Origin: Pseudomonas fluorescens NCIMB 11764
GTDB lineage: Bacteria; Pseudomonadota; Gammaproteobacteria; Pseudomonadales; Pseudomonadaceae
Assembly: GCF_000293885.2 (NCBI RefSeq)
Contig: NZ_CP010945.1
Location: 2,686,001 to 2,750,000, forward strand
DNA length: 64,000 nucleotides
Direction: 5' to 3'
Below the pieces are notes generated by a model. That model saw only the letters and a program-made list of their open reading frames with translations, ran no database searches and was not told where the DNA came from. Position 1 is the first letter of the stretch; every line of letters starts with the position of its first letter. Positions 17,452 to 24,403 of this stretch are shown piece after piece. The position numbers were made by a program, and so were the translations under genes.

Positions 17452-17487
17452 AAAAACGGCGCGTGACTTACATCACGCGCCGTTTTT
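17452..17487. terminator. Bidirectional intrinsic terminator
   Basis: AAAAACGGCGCGTGA, loop CTTACA, TCACGCGCCGTTTTT: a long GC stem with A and T tracts on both sides. It ends the DUF4142 gene on the plus strand and the iron-permease-like gene on the minus strand. Confidence 0.92.
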
Positions 17488-17495
17488 GTTGGTGC

Positions 17496-17906
17496 TCAGC
17501 AGTCGTTCAGGTTCTGTTTGTGCTTGCCCTCGGTTGCCAGCCCCGCCAGGCCATGCACTTCGTTTTCGCCCATGGCACGGTAGTGTCTACGCAGCGCTTC
17601 CAGTTGCTTCAGGTCGAGTAACTCCAACCCGAGCATCGCGTTCTGCGCTTCCTTGTTCACCCGTAACAACTCATCGATTTTCAAATGCAGAATGTCGGTA
17701 TCGCGGTTCTGCGTGTTCTGGATCAGGAACACCATCAGGAACGTAATAATCGTGGTCGAGGTGTTGATGATCAGTTGCCAGGTGTCGTTGTAATCAAAAA
17801 TCGGCCCGCTCAACCCCCACAGACCGATGAGAATCAACGCCCCCATGAACGTCTTGGGACTGCCGGCCCACAAGGCGAGTTTCTGCGAGATTTTTGCGAA
17901 TTTCAT
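17496..17906 (-). CDS. Low-affinity iron permease family protein
   Basis: A 136-residue membrane protein with two hydrophobic helices (FMGALILIGLWGLSGPIF and INTSTTIITFLMVFLIQ), then NTQNRDTDILHLKIDELLR, the conserved core of the PF04120 family named after yeast Fet4. Bacterial members are short and their iron transport role is not proven. A single gene on the minus strand, sharing a terminator with the DUF4142 gene. Confidence 0.85.
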   Translation of the reverse strand: MKFAKISQKLALWAGSPKTFMGALILIGLWGLSGPIFDYNDTWQLIINTSTTIITFLMVFLIQNTQNRDTDILHLKIDELLRVNKEAQNAMLGLELLDLKQLEALRRHYRAMGENEVHGLAGLATEGKHKQNLNDC

Positions 17907-18011
17907 TGCCGTGTTCCTTATTGGATGCGCCTGAATGTCAGACAGCGACGGCGTGTTGAAAATTCTACTTACATCTTCATATTCGGCAGGCGACGCACGG
18001 TGCGTAAAGGG

Positions 18012-18554
18012 CTACTCCGTCAGCTTCATTTCAACTACCCAACTGAAGTAACCCAGCGCTTCACAGTTTTTATCAATCAGCATGAATCTCAGCTCACACG
18101 CCTCAACACCGGCGGCGAGTTTTCTGCACCTCCAGTAATGGTCATCGGCCCGGTGAGTACCCGGTTCAGACGGATTTTCAGGATCGGGTGCAGGCACTGC
18201 CAGGTCGCCTTGCACCACCAGTTCAGGCGCAGAAAGGACGCCGGCATCGCCAACGGACATGTCGTAAAACACCACGCTGTGCTCGGCGAGCAGGCTGACG
18301 GTTCTGCCACGGATATGGAAGGTCGCGGATTTGTCGGTGATCAAGGTAATTGAGCTGTCATTTATCGTACTTTGTGGCTTTGGCGATCCGTTGATGGCGA
18401 AAACAAATCCGTGAGAAATGGACGTTGGATTGTCCGCCTCCAGACTGGGCTGCGGATAACGTAAAAGCAGTGATTCGGCATCGACAACCAGCAACACATT
18501 GTTGGCGGTCGCGACGCTGGATGAAGGCGATTTGATCGGTTCGGAAGTCATCAT
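18012..18554 (-). CDS. AidA/PixA family protein (copy 1)
   Basis: A 180-residue protein of the AidA/PixA inclusion-body family, known from Burkholderia/Ralstonia (quorum-sensing-regulated AidA) and Xenorhabdus (PixA). Shared features with copy 2 are a short N-terminal strand with VDAESLLLRYPQ, central FHIRG..VSLLAEHSVVFYD, and C-terminal DDHYWRCRKLAAGVEACELRFML. There is no signal peptide. It lies 123 bp downstream of copy 2 on the same strand. The role is unknown; family members accumulate to high levels. Confidence 0.85.
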   Translation of the reverse strand: MMTSEPIKSPSSSVATANNVLLVVDAESLLLRYPQPSLEADNPTSISHGFVFAINGSPKPQSTINDSSITLITDKSATFHIRGRTVSLLAEHSVVFYDMSVGDAGVLSAPELVVQGDLAVPAPDPENPSEPGTHRADDHYWRCRKLAAGVEACELRFMLIDKNCEALGYFSWVVEMKLTE

Positions 18555-18677
18555 GGATTCCTTTCATGATGGTGACACATGACGGCAGCCGCTTCGGTGC
18601 ATGCAAGGCATCCCGTTCCTGTCGAGGCGGCAACGTAAGTCGGCAAAGCCCCTCGTTGCCAAGGGGCCGGACGCGCG

Positions 18678-19181
18678 TCAGTTACGGATAGTAATGAACG
18701 GGTCCCACGAGCAGCAGCCGACGATCTTGCAATCGCGGTCCACGATCAGGAAGTGGAAATGATACGTCACGCTGCCGCAGGACAGGGTTTCCGAAGACCA
18801 GTAATGGTTATCGACTTTCTGGCAGCTGGGCACCGACGGATTGCTGGTGTTGGGCACGGCCACGCAAGCGGTAGCCTTGCGCGGCGTGGGTGTGGAGATC
18901 AAGTCGTTGCCGACATTGCCGATGAACTTGTAGAAAATCACGGCGGTTTCGAAACTCTGCGACAGGCTGGTTTCACGCCAGCGAATCAGGTCGCCCACCT
19001 GGGCTTTCAAGTTGAGTTCGCCACCGGCCTGGCCGCTCACCACGTTGTTCTGGTTGGTCACCATGTACACGTGATTGACGTCGATCAGCGTCGGCGAAGC
19101 CGGGTTTTTGCTGATGTTCGGGTAGTTTTTCAGAATGGTTTCGGTGTCGATGGAAACCAGCACGTCCGTGACTCGAGACAT
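18678..19181 (-). CDS. AidA/PixA family protein (copy 2)
   Basis: A 167-residue paralogue of the gene just downstream. Matching blocks are VLVSIDTETILKNYPN, LKAQVGDLIRWRETSLS, ETAVIFYKF, and DNHYWSSETLSCGSVTYHFHFLIVDRDC. It is richer in Cys near the C-terminus (DCKIVGCCSW). The ribosome site is AAGGAGC. The two copies are diverged, so the duplication is old or the pair was inherited together. Confidence 0.87.
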   Translation of the reverse strand: MSRVTDVLVSIDTETILKNYPNISKNPASPTLIDVNHVYMVTNQNNVVSGQAGGELNLKAQVGDLIRWRETSLSQSFETAVIFYKFIGNVGNDLISTPTPRKATACVAVPNTSNPSVPSCQKVDNHYWSSETLSCGSVTYHFHFLIVDRDCKIVGCCSWDPFITIRN

Positions 19182-19574
19182 AGTAAAGCTCCTTGTTCAT
19201 AGTGAATGCCTGGCATCTTTCCAGGCACAACAACGCTTGCTTGCCTTGCGGTCGTTGCGCAAACACTACGGGCGGAACCCACCTGTCACGGGCATGAGCT
19301 GGCCTTGCTCCTTGAGTACAAACTGACGGGTTCGGGTTCCTTCCGATGGGCCGCGATTGGACTATAGAAGTGAAATTCAGGCTGTCAAAATTGCTTGGTG
19401 GGTAGCTCGACGAACGGTCGACTTTGGTTATGGCTTTCGATGATTTGGCGATAAGAAACTGCCTTCATATCCTTCGAGCATTCATAAGTCGGATTGGGCT
19501 GGCACACGGGGCGATGTATCGTAGCGAACCGGTTGTCGGCCCAGGTCCGGACAACGATTCGACAGGAGAACGCA
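19182..19574. other. Gene-free stretch between aidA-like and tam genes
   Basis: About 390 bp with no gene I can support. It must hold the divergent promoters of the AidA/PixA pair (minus) and tam (plus). I see no clear operator, repeat or RNA gene in it. Confidence 0.5.
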
Positions 19575-20345
19575 ATGAGTTGGTCCGCCAAGCAATACGT
19601 CGCTTTTGAAGATGAACGCACCCGCCCTGCACGCGACCTGCTTGCGGCGATCCCGCCTGTGGACGCACGCTCGGCCATCGACATCGGTTGCGGCCCCGGC
19701 AACTCGACCGAATTGCTGGTGGAGCGCTTCACGAACGCCACAGTGCGAGGCGTTGACAGTTCGACCGACATGATCGAAGCCGCCCGCAAGCGTTTGCCGC
19801 AATTGCAGTTCGATACCGTGGATATTGGCACCTGGAATGAGAGCGGCCCGTTCGACGTGATCTTCGCCAACGCGGTGCTGCAGTGGCTGCCCGATCACGC
19901 GACGTTGCTGCCTTCGCTGGCCGCCCGACTGACCCAGGGCGGCAGCCTGGCCATTCAGATGCCCGACAACCTCAACGAAGCGTCCCATCGCCTGATGCGC
20001 GAAGTGGCTGCCGATGGCCCGTGGGCCAGCAAGCTGGCGGACGCCGCCGGGCAACGCACGGAAATGGCCAGTGCCAGCGATTACTACTCGATGCTGCGAC
20101 CGCACTGCGCGCGCGTCGATGTATGGCGCACCACCTACCATCATCCGCTGGCGGGCGGGGCGTCCGGCGTGGTCGAGTGGTTCAAGGGCAGTGGTTTGCG
20201 GCCGTTTCTCGAACCGCTGGATGATGCGGAAAAGGCGCAATACCTCAAGCAATATCACGCCGCGATCGAGCAGGCGTATCCGGCCCTGAGTGATGGTTCG
20301 GTGCTGCTGCCGTTCCCGCGATTGTTCATCGTCGCGACCCGCTGA
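19575..20345 (+). CDS. tam: Trans-aconitate 2-methyltransferase
   Basis: A 256-residue SAM-dependent methyltransferase. Motif I is AIDIGCGPGNSTELL (residues ~35-49), and DVIFANAVLQWLPDHATLLP is the typical Tam sequence after motif II. The C-terminal half (YYSMLRPHCARVDVWRTTYHHPLAG...VEWFKGSGLRPFLEPL) is diagnostic. It methylates trans-aconitate, which otherwise inhibits aconitase. Start ATG 19575 follows AGGAGAACGCA. A palindromic terminator overlaps the end of the next small minus-strand gene. Confidence 0.93.
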   Translation: MSWSAKQYVAFEDERTRPARDLLAAIPPVDARSAIDIGCGPGNSTELLVERFTNATVRGVDSSTDMIEAARKRLPQLQFDTVDIGTWNESGPFDVIFANAVLQWLPDHATLLPSLAARLTQGGSLAIQMPDNLNEASHRLMREVAADGPWASKLADAAGQRTEMASASDYYSMLRPHCARVDVWRTTYHHPLAGGASGVVEWFKGSGLRPFLEPLDDAEKAQYLKQYHAAIEQAYPALSDGSVLLPFPRLFIVATR

Positions 20346-20352
20346 TGCCAGA

Positions 20353-20380
20353 AAGGGACAGATAACGTTATCTGTCCCTT
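20353..20380. terminator. 28-bp perfect palindrome between convergent genes
   Basis: AAGGGACAGATAAC followed directly by its reverse complement. It starts 8 bp after the tam stop and contains the stop codon of the small minus-strand gene. It probably ends transcription in both directions, although there is no long T run. Confidence 0.7.
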
Positions 20381-20472
20381 CGTTTGGCACTCAGGTAATC
20401 GAATAGAAACGACGCAAAGCCGAACAACCCAATCATTGAAATGATCATGATCCCCAACTCTGAATTGTCCAT
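20368..20472 (-). CDS. 34-residue single-helix membrane protein
   Basis: A small open frame, MDNSELGIMIISMIGLFGF... ending ...SAKRRDR. It has an acidic N-terminus, one hydrophobic helix (about residues 7-26) and a basic C-terminus, the shape of a small inner-membrane protein. The stop lies inside the palindromic terminator. The ribosome site is weak (AGAGATC). I do not recognise the family. Short length keeps confidence moderate. Confidence 0.5.
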   Translation of the reverse strand: MDNSELGIMIISMIGLFGFASFLFDYLSAKRRDR

Positions 20473-20601
20473 GCTGATCTCTGCGTGAAAGGTGAGAGGG
20501 CAGGGTAGGGGTTTTTTGGTTGGGGTTGATGCTGGGCTACGGCTTCTTTACTGGGGGGCGGGGATCTATACGGAAACTATACGTGGGGCGCCAAAAAAAC
20601 C

Positions 20602-20693
20602 TGTGGCGAGGGAGCTTGCTCCCGTTGGACTGCGCAGCAGTCCTTGTTTTGGGGCCGCTTCGCGACCCAGCGGGAGCAAGCTCCCTCGCCACA
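20602..20693. repeat. Inverted REP pair (REPIN)
   Basis: TGTGGCGAGGGAGCTTGCTCCC at the left and its inverted form GGGAGCAAGCTCCCTCGCCACA at the right, with an inner palindromic GCAGCAGTCC...GGGGCCGCTTCGCG segment. Same class as the pair at 5208. Confidence 0.85.
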
Positions 20694-20770
20694 TTATTGT
20701 TAAAGAAATTCACGGCGCAGCAGTTGATCTACAAATCAAAAGGGGCGTCAAAAAGACGCCCCTTTTGGTG

Positions 20771-21040
20771 TCAGGACGGTTCCGCATCCATACGTCGTGC
20801 AATGACATCCAGTACATCGCAGCCATCGCGCAAGGGGATGCTGCAGAGCATTGCGAAGTCGCTGAGAATCACCGAATCCGAATTGATTTCGCCGCGCATC
20901 GCGAGGTTTTCCAGGACCTGTGTCACCGCGCCGATTCTGTAACGGGCGGAGCTGAGAAGGGAATGCAGCGGTTGGGTGGTGTTGACGTAGAAGGTGGGAA
21001 GGTCGTCGGCGTTGCTGGTTAAAGCCATGTAGTCATTCAT
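20771..21040 (-). CDS. DUF3077-like small protein
   Basis: An 89-residue helical protein with an N-terminal extended piece (LPTFYVNTTQPLHSLLSSARYRI) and a C-terminal helix (ILSDFAMLCSIPLRDGCDVLDVI), the general pattern of the Pseudomonas DUF3077 family. Function unknown. It sits directly behind a structured leader (21063-21174) that also occurs ahead of a small gene in the prophage. The ribosome site is poor (GGTGATC), and the nearby in-frame ATGs leave the start uncertain. A 3' hairpin (GGGGCGTCAAAAAGACGCCCC) lies at 20740-20761. Confidence 0.65.
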   Translation of the reverse strand: MNDYMALTSNADDLPTFYVNTTQPLHSLLSSARYRIGAVTQVLENLAMRGEINSDSVILSDFAMLCSIPLRDGCDVLDVIARRMDAEPS

Positions 21041-21062
21041 GAGTGATCACCATATCGGAGGG

Positions 21063-21174
21063 AAGACCTACCACTCAATCGTCGCCAAACAATAGGGTGG
21101 TAGCTGTACGTGGGTTGGCGAACCGGGACATGGTAAAACCGGCAGACCGTGGGGTCTCCCACGCACAGCCACCA
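21063..21174 (-). ncRNA. Structured 5' leader, copy B (chromosomal)
   Basis: A 112-nt element upstream of the DUF3077-like gene, equal in length to the prophage copy (58816-58927). Given on the plus strand: stem P1 CTACCAC/GTGGTAG; pseudoknot TCGCCAA (in the P1 loop) with TTGGCGA; stem P2 CCGG/CCGG; stem P3 AGACC/GGTCT; and the invariant block CCCACGCACAGCC. Compared with the other copy, paired bases change together in P1, the pseudoknot and P3. This points to selection on RNA shape, most likely a cis-acting leader. Confidence 0.7.
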
Positions 21175-21510
21175 AAAAAAGAGGCAGCCAAGTGCGTTCA
21201 AAAGCACTCCGAGAAATTCTCGGAGGCTTCTGTACCAGTCATCGAGTCGCCAAACCCAATACGCCATTTGGGCGCGCTCGGACTATAGGTCTCATGACAA
21301 AGGCACAGCAATGCGCAAGTCTACGGACAATTCCCAGAGTAGTGTAGGACCTTGCCTTTTCCGCATACGGCCTCGTTTAAACCCCCGGAGAATGGGCATT
21401 GGCTCTGCGGCGTCAGTGACGGCAATCCTTTAATTCGCCAGCGAAAACGCTAACAAAACGCCGACTTCATGGGAAAACGTTAATTTCCGTGTTGAAACGG
21501 CTAATGATGC
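21175..21510. other. Gene-free stretch upstream of the leader
   Basis: About 335 bp with no supported gene. It contains a perfect hairpin CTCCGAGAA/TTCTCGGAG (21209-21227) and an A7/T7 run next to the leader, consistent with transcription signals for the minus-strand leader. Nothing else is recognised. Confidence 0.4.
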
Positions 21511-21819
21511 TCACGAGGCCGGTTGCTTCACGCCACCAGGATGGCTTTCACGTTGTTTTTTCTGGTACTCCTCCGCTTTGTGCGAAGAACCTGAGTCTTT
21601 CTCCAGCGTTTTCGAATCGGCTCCGGAATTTGCACCCGAAGACTCCTCGCCCTTTTTGCTGGCCTTCTCCTCGTTTGATTCAGCGCTTTGCCCCTGATTA
21701 AGACCGGGAAGAGCGGCAGGAGGAACGGCAGTTCCTGTCGTCTTCTCAGCCGCTAGCGCATAAAACGAGCAGGAAGACAGTAGGCCCGCAAGCGTCAGAG
21801 CAGCGATTTTGGTGTTCAT
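21511..21819 (-). CDS. Small exported protein, Ser/Glu/Lys-rich
   Basis: A 102-residue protein. Residues 1-24 form a signal sequence (MNTKIAALTLAGLLSSC...). LSSC could be a lipobox, making it a lipoprotein, or cleavage may occur after ALA at 24. The rest is low-complexity and very polar (ESNEEKASKKGEESSGANSG) and looks disordered. I chose ATG 21819, which follows a weak AAGG, over the longer open frame because only this start gives a signal peptide. Function unknown. Confidence 0.7.
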   Translation of the reverse strand: MNTKIAALTLAGLLSSCSFYALAAEKTTGTAVPPAALPGLNQGQSAESNEEKASKKGEESSGANSGADSKTLEKDSGSSHKAEEYQKKQRESHPGGVKQPAS

Positions 21820-21956
21820 GCTTAAGCCTTCCGTCCGAGGGATGTACTCATTGGAAGGCAGGTTCGAGGGAGTGTGCCGGACAGCTGACGAGCGGCAGGA
21901 TTTAACGGCAGGCGGAGCCGAGCAATGAATGCGGCGTGTCACCGAATCCGAACCAT

Positions 21957-21985
21957 AAAAAAACCGGCCGTTGGGGCCGGTTTTT
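21957..21985. terminator. Intrinsic terminator
   Basis: AAAAAAACCGGCC-GTTG-GGGCCGGTTTTT. It lies 20 bp after the hicB stop on the minus strand. A near-identical hairpin lies on the other side of hicAB at 22855. Confidence 0.9.
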
Positions 21986-22005
21986 GCTGTTTGGAAACAA
22001 GGGCA

Positions 22006-22413
22006 TCAGCTCTGCTGCAACACCTTCAGTGCTGCCGATGCCAGAAAACCTGAACGGCTTTTCTCTTCCGGGTGATGCAATACGTATTCGTCAATGCGGT
22101 TGAGCAGGTACCCCGGCAGGGTGATGTTCAGCTTCTGGGCTTTGCCCAGGTACTTGGTAACATCGATGTCCACCACCGCCCATGTACAACCGGCGTACTG
22201 CGGATTCGCCGCATGCAGGGTCACTTTATTCGCAGGTGGAATCGGTGAACCGTCTTCGGCAAGAATTTCGAAATGGCCCTCAATGGCTTCACGAGCCATG
22301 GCCATCGCATCATCCAGATCCTCACCTGCGGAGAAACACCCTGGAATATCCGGTACCTCCACGCCCCAAGCGTGTTCGTTATCGCCCATTGAAATCGCAA
22401 TCGGGTAAAGCAT
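22006..22413 (-). CDS. hicB: HicB-type antitoxin
   Basis: A 135-residue antitoxin. The N-terminal HicB fold is MLYPIAISMGDNEHAWGVEVPDIPGCFSAGEDLDDAMAMAREAIEGH, and the C-terminus carries a ribbon-helix-helix segment (LNITLPGYLLNRIDEYVL...RSGFLASAALKVL) for DNA binding and autoregulation. I chose ATG 22413; a GTG two codons earlier is possible. It follows hicA on the same strand with 36 bp between, the usual toxin-first order. Confidence 0.92.
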   Translation of the reverse strand: MLYPIAISMGDNEHAWGVEVPDIPGCFSAGEDLDDAMAMAREAIEGHFEILAEDGSPIPPANKVTLHAANPQYAGCTWAVVDIDVTKYLGKAQKLNITLPGYLLNRIDEYVLHHPEEKSRSGFLASAALKVLQQS

Positions 22414-22449
22414 CTTCACTGTCCTCTGAGGCGCTGCGCTTTGAATTCG

Positions 22450-22629
22450 TCAGAGCAGCGCCTGTTGCAAAATACTCAAGGCGGTTTTTTTGAGCAGGTC
22501 CTTTTTCGGATGAGGAACTGTCACCAGCCCCGGTTTGGTCGGGTGCTTGAAGTGATGATGACTGCCCTTGATACGCACCAGATACCAGCCATCCGCAACA
22601 ATTTGGCTTATCAAAAATCGGCTATTCAC
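22450..22629 (-). CDS. hicA: HicA-type mRNA interferase toxin
   Basis: A 59-residue toxin with a GTG start directly behind GGAGGTGAT. It has a double-stranded-RNA-binding-like fold: SRFLISQIVADGWYLVRIKGSHHHFKHP, with the catalytic His in GSHHHF, then LVTVPHPKKDLLKKTALSIL. It cleaves mRNA in translation-dependent fashion and is neutralised by HicB. The pair lies just outside the left end of the prophage and belongs to the chromosome. Confidence 0.92.
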   Translation of the reverse strand: MNSRFLISQIVADGWYLVRIKGSHHHFKHPTKPGLVTVPHPKKDLLKKTALSILQQALL

Positions 22630-22854
22630 ATCACCTCCGTGTGGTGTGCTTAGGTGGTTACTATACCCACTGAATTTATATGATCAACACTATAACCACT
22701 GAGCCTTCTCGGTCACGATGGAAAGGTGGTGTGAAAAACGAGTCTAGGAGGGCGTGAGGATAGAGTTCGGAGATGGCCGCAAATGAGGCGTTTTCTGTAT
22801 TGCAGGTTTTTGCCGCACCCCTTGAAGCGCTCCTGCAGCTCAATCGACGGGTAT

Positions 22855-22887
22855 AAAAAAACCGGCCACATGGGCCGGTTTTTTTCT
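22855..22887. terminator. Intrinsic terminator
   Basis: AAAAAAACCGGCC-ACAT-GGGCCGGTTTTTTT. The stem is the same as the terminator at 21957. It lies about 50 bp left of attL. In an uninterrupted chromosome it would be the terminator downstream of tRNA-Gly. Confidence 0.9.
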
Positions 22888-22935
22888 TTCTACATCCCCG
22901 TCAAAACCATCTTAACGCGAGACCAAAAATTCGAT

Positions 22936-22982
22936 TGGAGCGGGTGAAGGGAATCGAACCCTCGTTATCAGCTTGGGAAGCT
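22936..22982. repeat. attL (displaced tRNA-Gly 3' fragment)
   Basis: A 47-bp copy of the tRNA-Gly(CCC) 3' portion, starting TGGAGCGGGTG and ending GCTTGGGAAGCT, identical to 59968-60014. The sequence after it (TTTACTAG) departs from tRNA, so this is a fragment and not a gene. It marks the left prophage boundary. Confidence 0.95.
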
Positions 22983-23063
22983 TTTACTAGTGCAGTCTCA
23001 ACGCGTCACAGGGGATATCAATTTCTGTCTTTAGCCCAGTAAAATCGCGGCTCTTAGAGGGTG

Positions 23064-23080
23064 GTGTTCAATCGTGTTGT
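23064..23080. promoter_or_regulatory. Putative repressor operator in the integrase promoter
   Basis: GTGTTCAATCGTGTTGT, an exact 17-bp copy of 31219-31235 in the repressor/early-operon control region. Two GTGTT units sit 10 bp apart, one DNA turn. It lies 53 bp upstream of the integrase start and suggests that the prophage repressor also controls integrase. Confidence 0.65.
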
Positions 23081-23109
23081 TTCACGCGCTATCACCTTAG
23101 ATCTGGCCG

Positions 23110-23131
23110 ACTGTCACCAGGAACTGTCACC
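23110..23131. promoter_or_regulatory. Integrase arm-type sites, left
   Basis: Two ACTGTCACC repeats (23110-23118 and 23123-23131). The same pair occurs at 59900-59920 near attR, so both flank the core in attP. The sites overlap the ribosome-binding region of the integrase gene (AGGAA lies within), which would allow autoregulation. Confidence 0.65.
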
Positions 23132-23132
23132 A

Positions 23133-24368
23133 ATGCTCACGGAAAAGCAGATTCAAGCGCTGAAGCCTCGCGAAAGGGACTACGTCATGTCCGACGGCCG
23201 CACGGCCAAAGGCGAAGGGGTGCTCGTTCTCAAGGTCCGCCCCAGCGGGACGAAGGAGTTTTATTTTCAGCGGCATGTCGCTGGTAAAAAGAAGATGGCC
23301 AAGCTCGGTACATGGCCGGAGATGAAACTCACGATCGCCCGGGACAGGTGCCGAGAGGAAAAGGGGGTGCAAGCTTCACCAGGTACATTTCAGGATCTGC
23401 TCGATCTGTATGTGAAGAAGCTCGAAACCGAGGAAGCTGCATCGGCTGGTGATGTTAAGTGGTCGCTAAAGCATTACGTGAGCGATCCATTCCCCGACCT
23501 GGTCAGCAAACCCGCCTCGCTCATCGGCCCGGTCCAAATCCGCAACGTCATCGTGAAAATGATCGATGCCGGCATCACCACTTATTGCAACCGCGTCCGA
23601 TCTCAACTGCATGCAGCGTTTCAGGTAGGGCTGGAGCAGGAGTACAACCCTCGCAGTTACCTGACCGTTCAAGTGCGATTCGGCCTGATCAGTAACCCGG
23701 TGGCCAGCGTGCCGGTCCAGGACGACTGGGAGCAACCTGGTGATCGGGCTCTTTCAACGGAGGAACTGGCGACACTCTGGCAGCTGCTACCTGAGCATTT
23801 GAGTCTGGTGACGTCCGAGCTGCTGAAATTTCTTATCTCCTCCGGTGGCCAGCGACCGGAGCAGGTTCTGGCAACCGAGCGGCGCCACTATCTGAACGAT
23901 CATTTGATAATCCGTAACAGAAAGGGAAAGAGCGGGGGCAAGGGTATTGAGGGGGAGCGGTCACTACACGTCGTCCCGTTCAACAAGCTGATGCGCCAAA
24001 GCCTGAAAGTGATGGACGAAATCAGTGAGTCCAGCGCTTATCCCTTTGTAGGCAAGGCCGACGGCAAGTCCCTACACACGCAGTCGCTGTCCCGAGCAGT
24101 GACTAAGCTTTATGGCCGACATACGAAGAAATTCAACGGACCTTTCACACTGCGAGACATTCGCCGGACGTGCAAAACGTTGATGGGCGTAGCGGGGCTC
24201 GATAAGCAAATGAAGGACCGAATTCAAGGGCATGCGTTCGGCGATGTAGGATCGAAACATTATGACCGATACACGTATTTCAAAGAAAAGAAGGCAGGTC
24301 TGCAGCGTTGGTCACTATGGTTACTGAAAAACGTAGTGAAAAATGCTGCAGATCATGCTTCGGAATAG
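23133..24368 (+). CDS. int: Phage tyrosine integrase
   Basis: A 411-residue tyrosine recombinase. The N-terminal DUF4102 arm-binding domain runs to about residue 80 (TEKQIQALKPRERDYVMSDG...KMAKLGTWPEMKL), then a core-binding domain and a catalytic domain. Catalytic residues: Arg241 (GGQRPEQ), a variant Arg-x-x-Arg at 341-344 (LRDIRRT, in place of His-x-x-Arg), His367 (QGHAF) and Tyr377 (HYDRY). ATG 23133 is chosen over an upstream open frame because the family N-terminus begins there. It directs insertion at tRNA-Gly(CCC). Confidence 0.93.
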   Translation: MLTEKQIQALKPRERDYVMSDGRTAKGEGVLVLKVRPSGTKEFYFQRHVAGKKKMAKLGTWPEMKLTIARDRCREEKGVQASPGTFQDLLDLYVKKLETEEAASAGDVKWSLKHYVSDPFPDLVSKPASLIGPVQIRNVIVKMIDAGITTYCNRVRSQLHAAFQVGLEQEYNPRSYLTVQVRFGLISNPVASVPVQDDWEQPGDRALSTEELATLWQLLPEHLSLVTSELLKFLISSGGQRPEQVLATERRHYLNDHLIIRNRKGKSGGKGIEGERSLHVVPFNKLMRQSLKVMDEISESSAYPFVGKADGKSLHTQSLSRAVTKLYGRHTKKFNGPFTLRDIRRTCKTLMGVAGLDKQMKDRIQGHAFGDVGSKHYDRYTYFKEKKAGLQRWSLWLLKNVVKNAADHASE

Positions 24369-24403
24369 CTAGAAATGTTTAATAAAAAATAAGTGGCGGT
24401 TAT

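Noticed and set aside
21037..21267. A 76-codon minus-strand frame over the structured leader
   Set aside because: The conserved part is explained better by RNA pairing; base changes between copies do not preserve a protein.
22936..22982. A second tRNA-Gly gene
   Set aside because: Only the 3' 47 bp are present, without the 5' acceptor strand and D arm; it is the displaced attL fragment.
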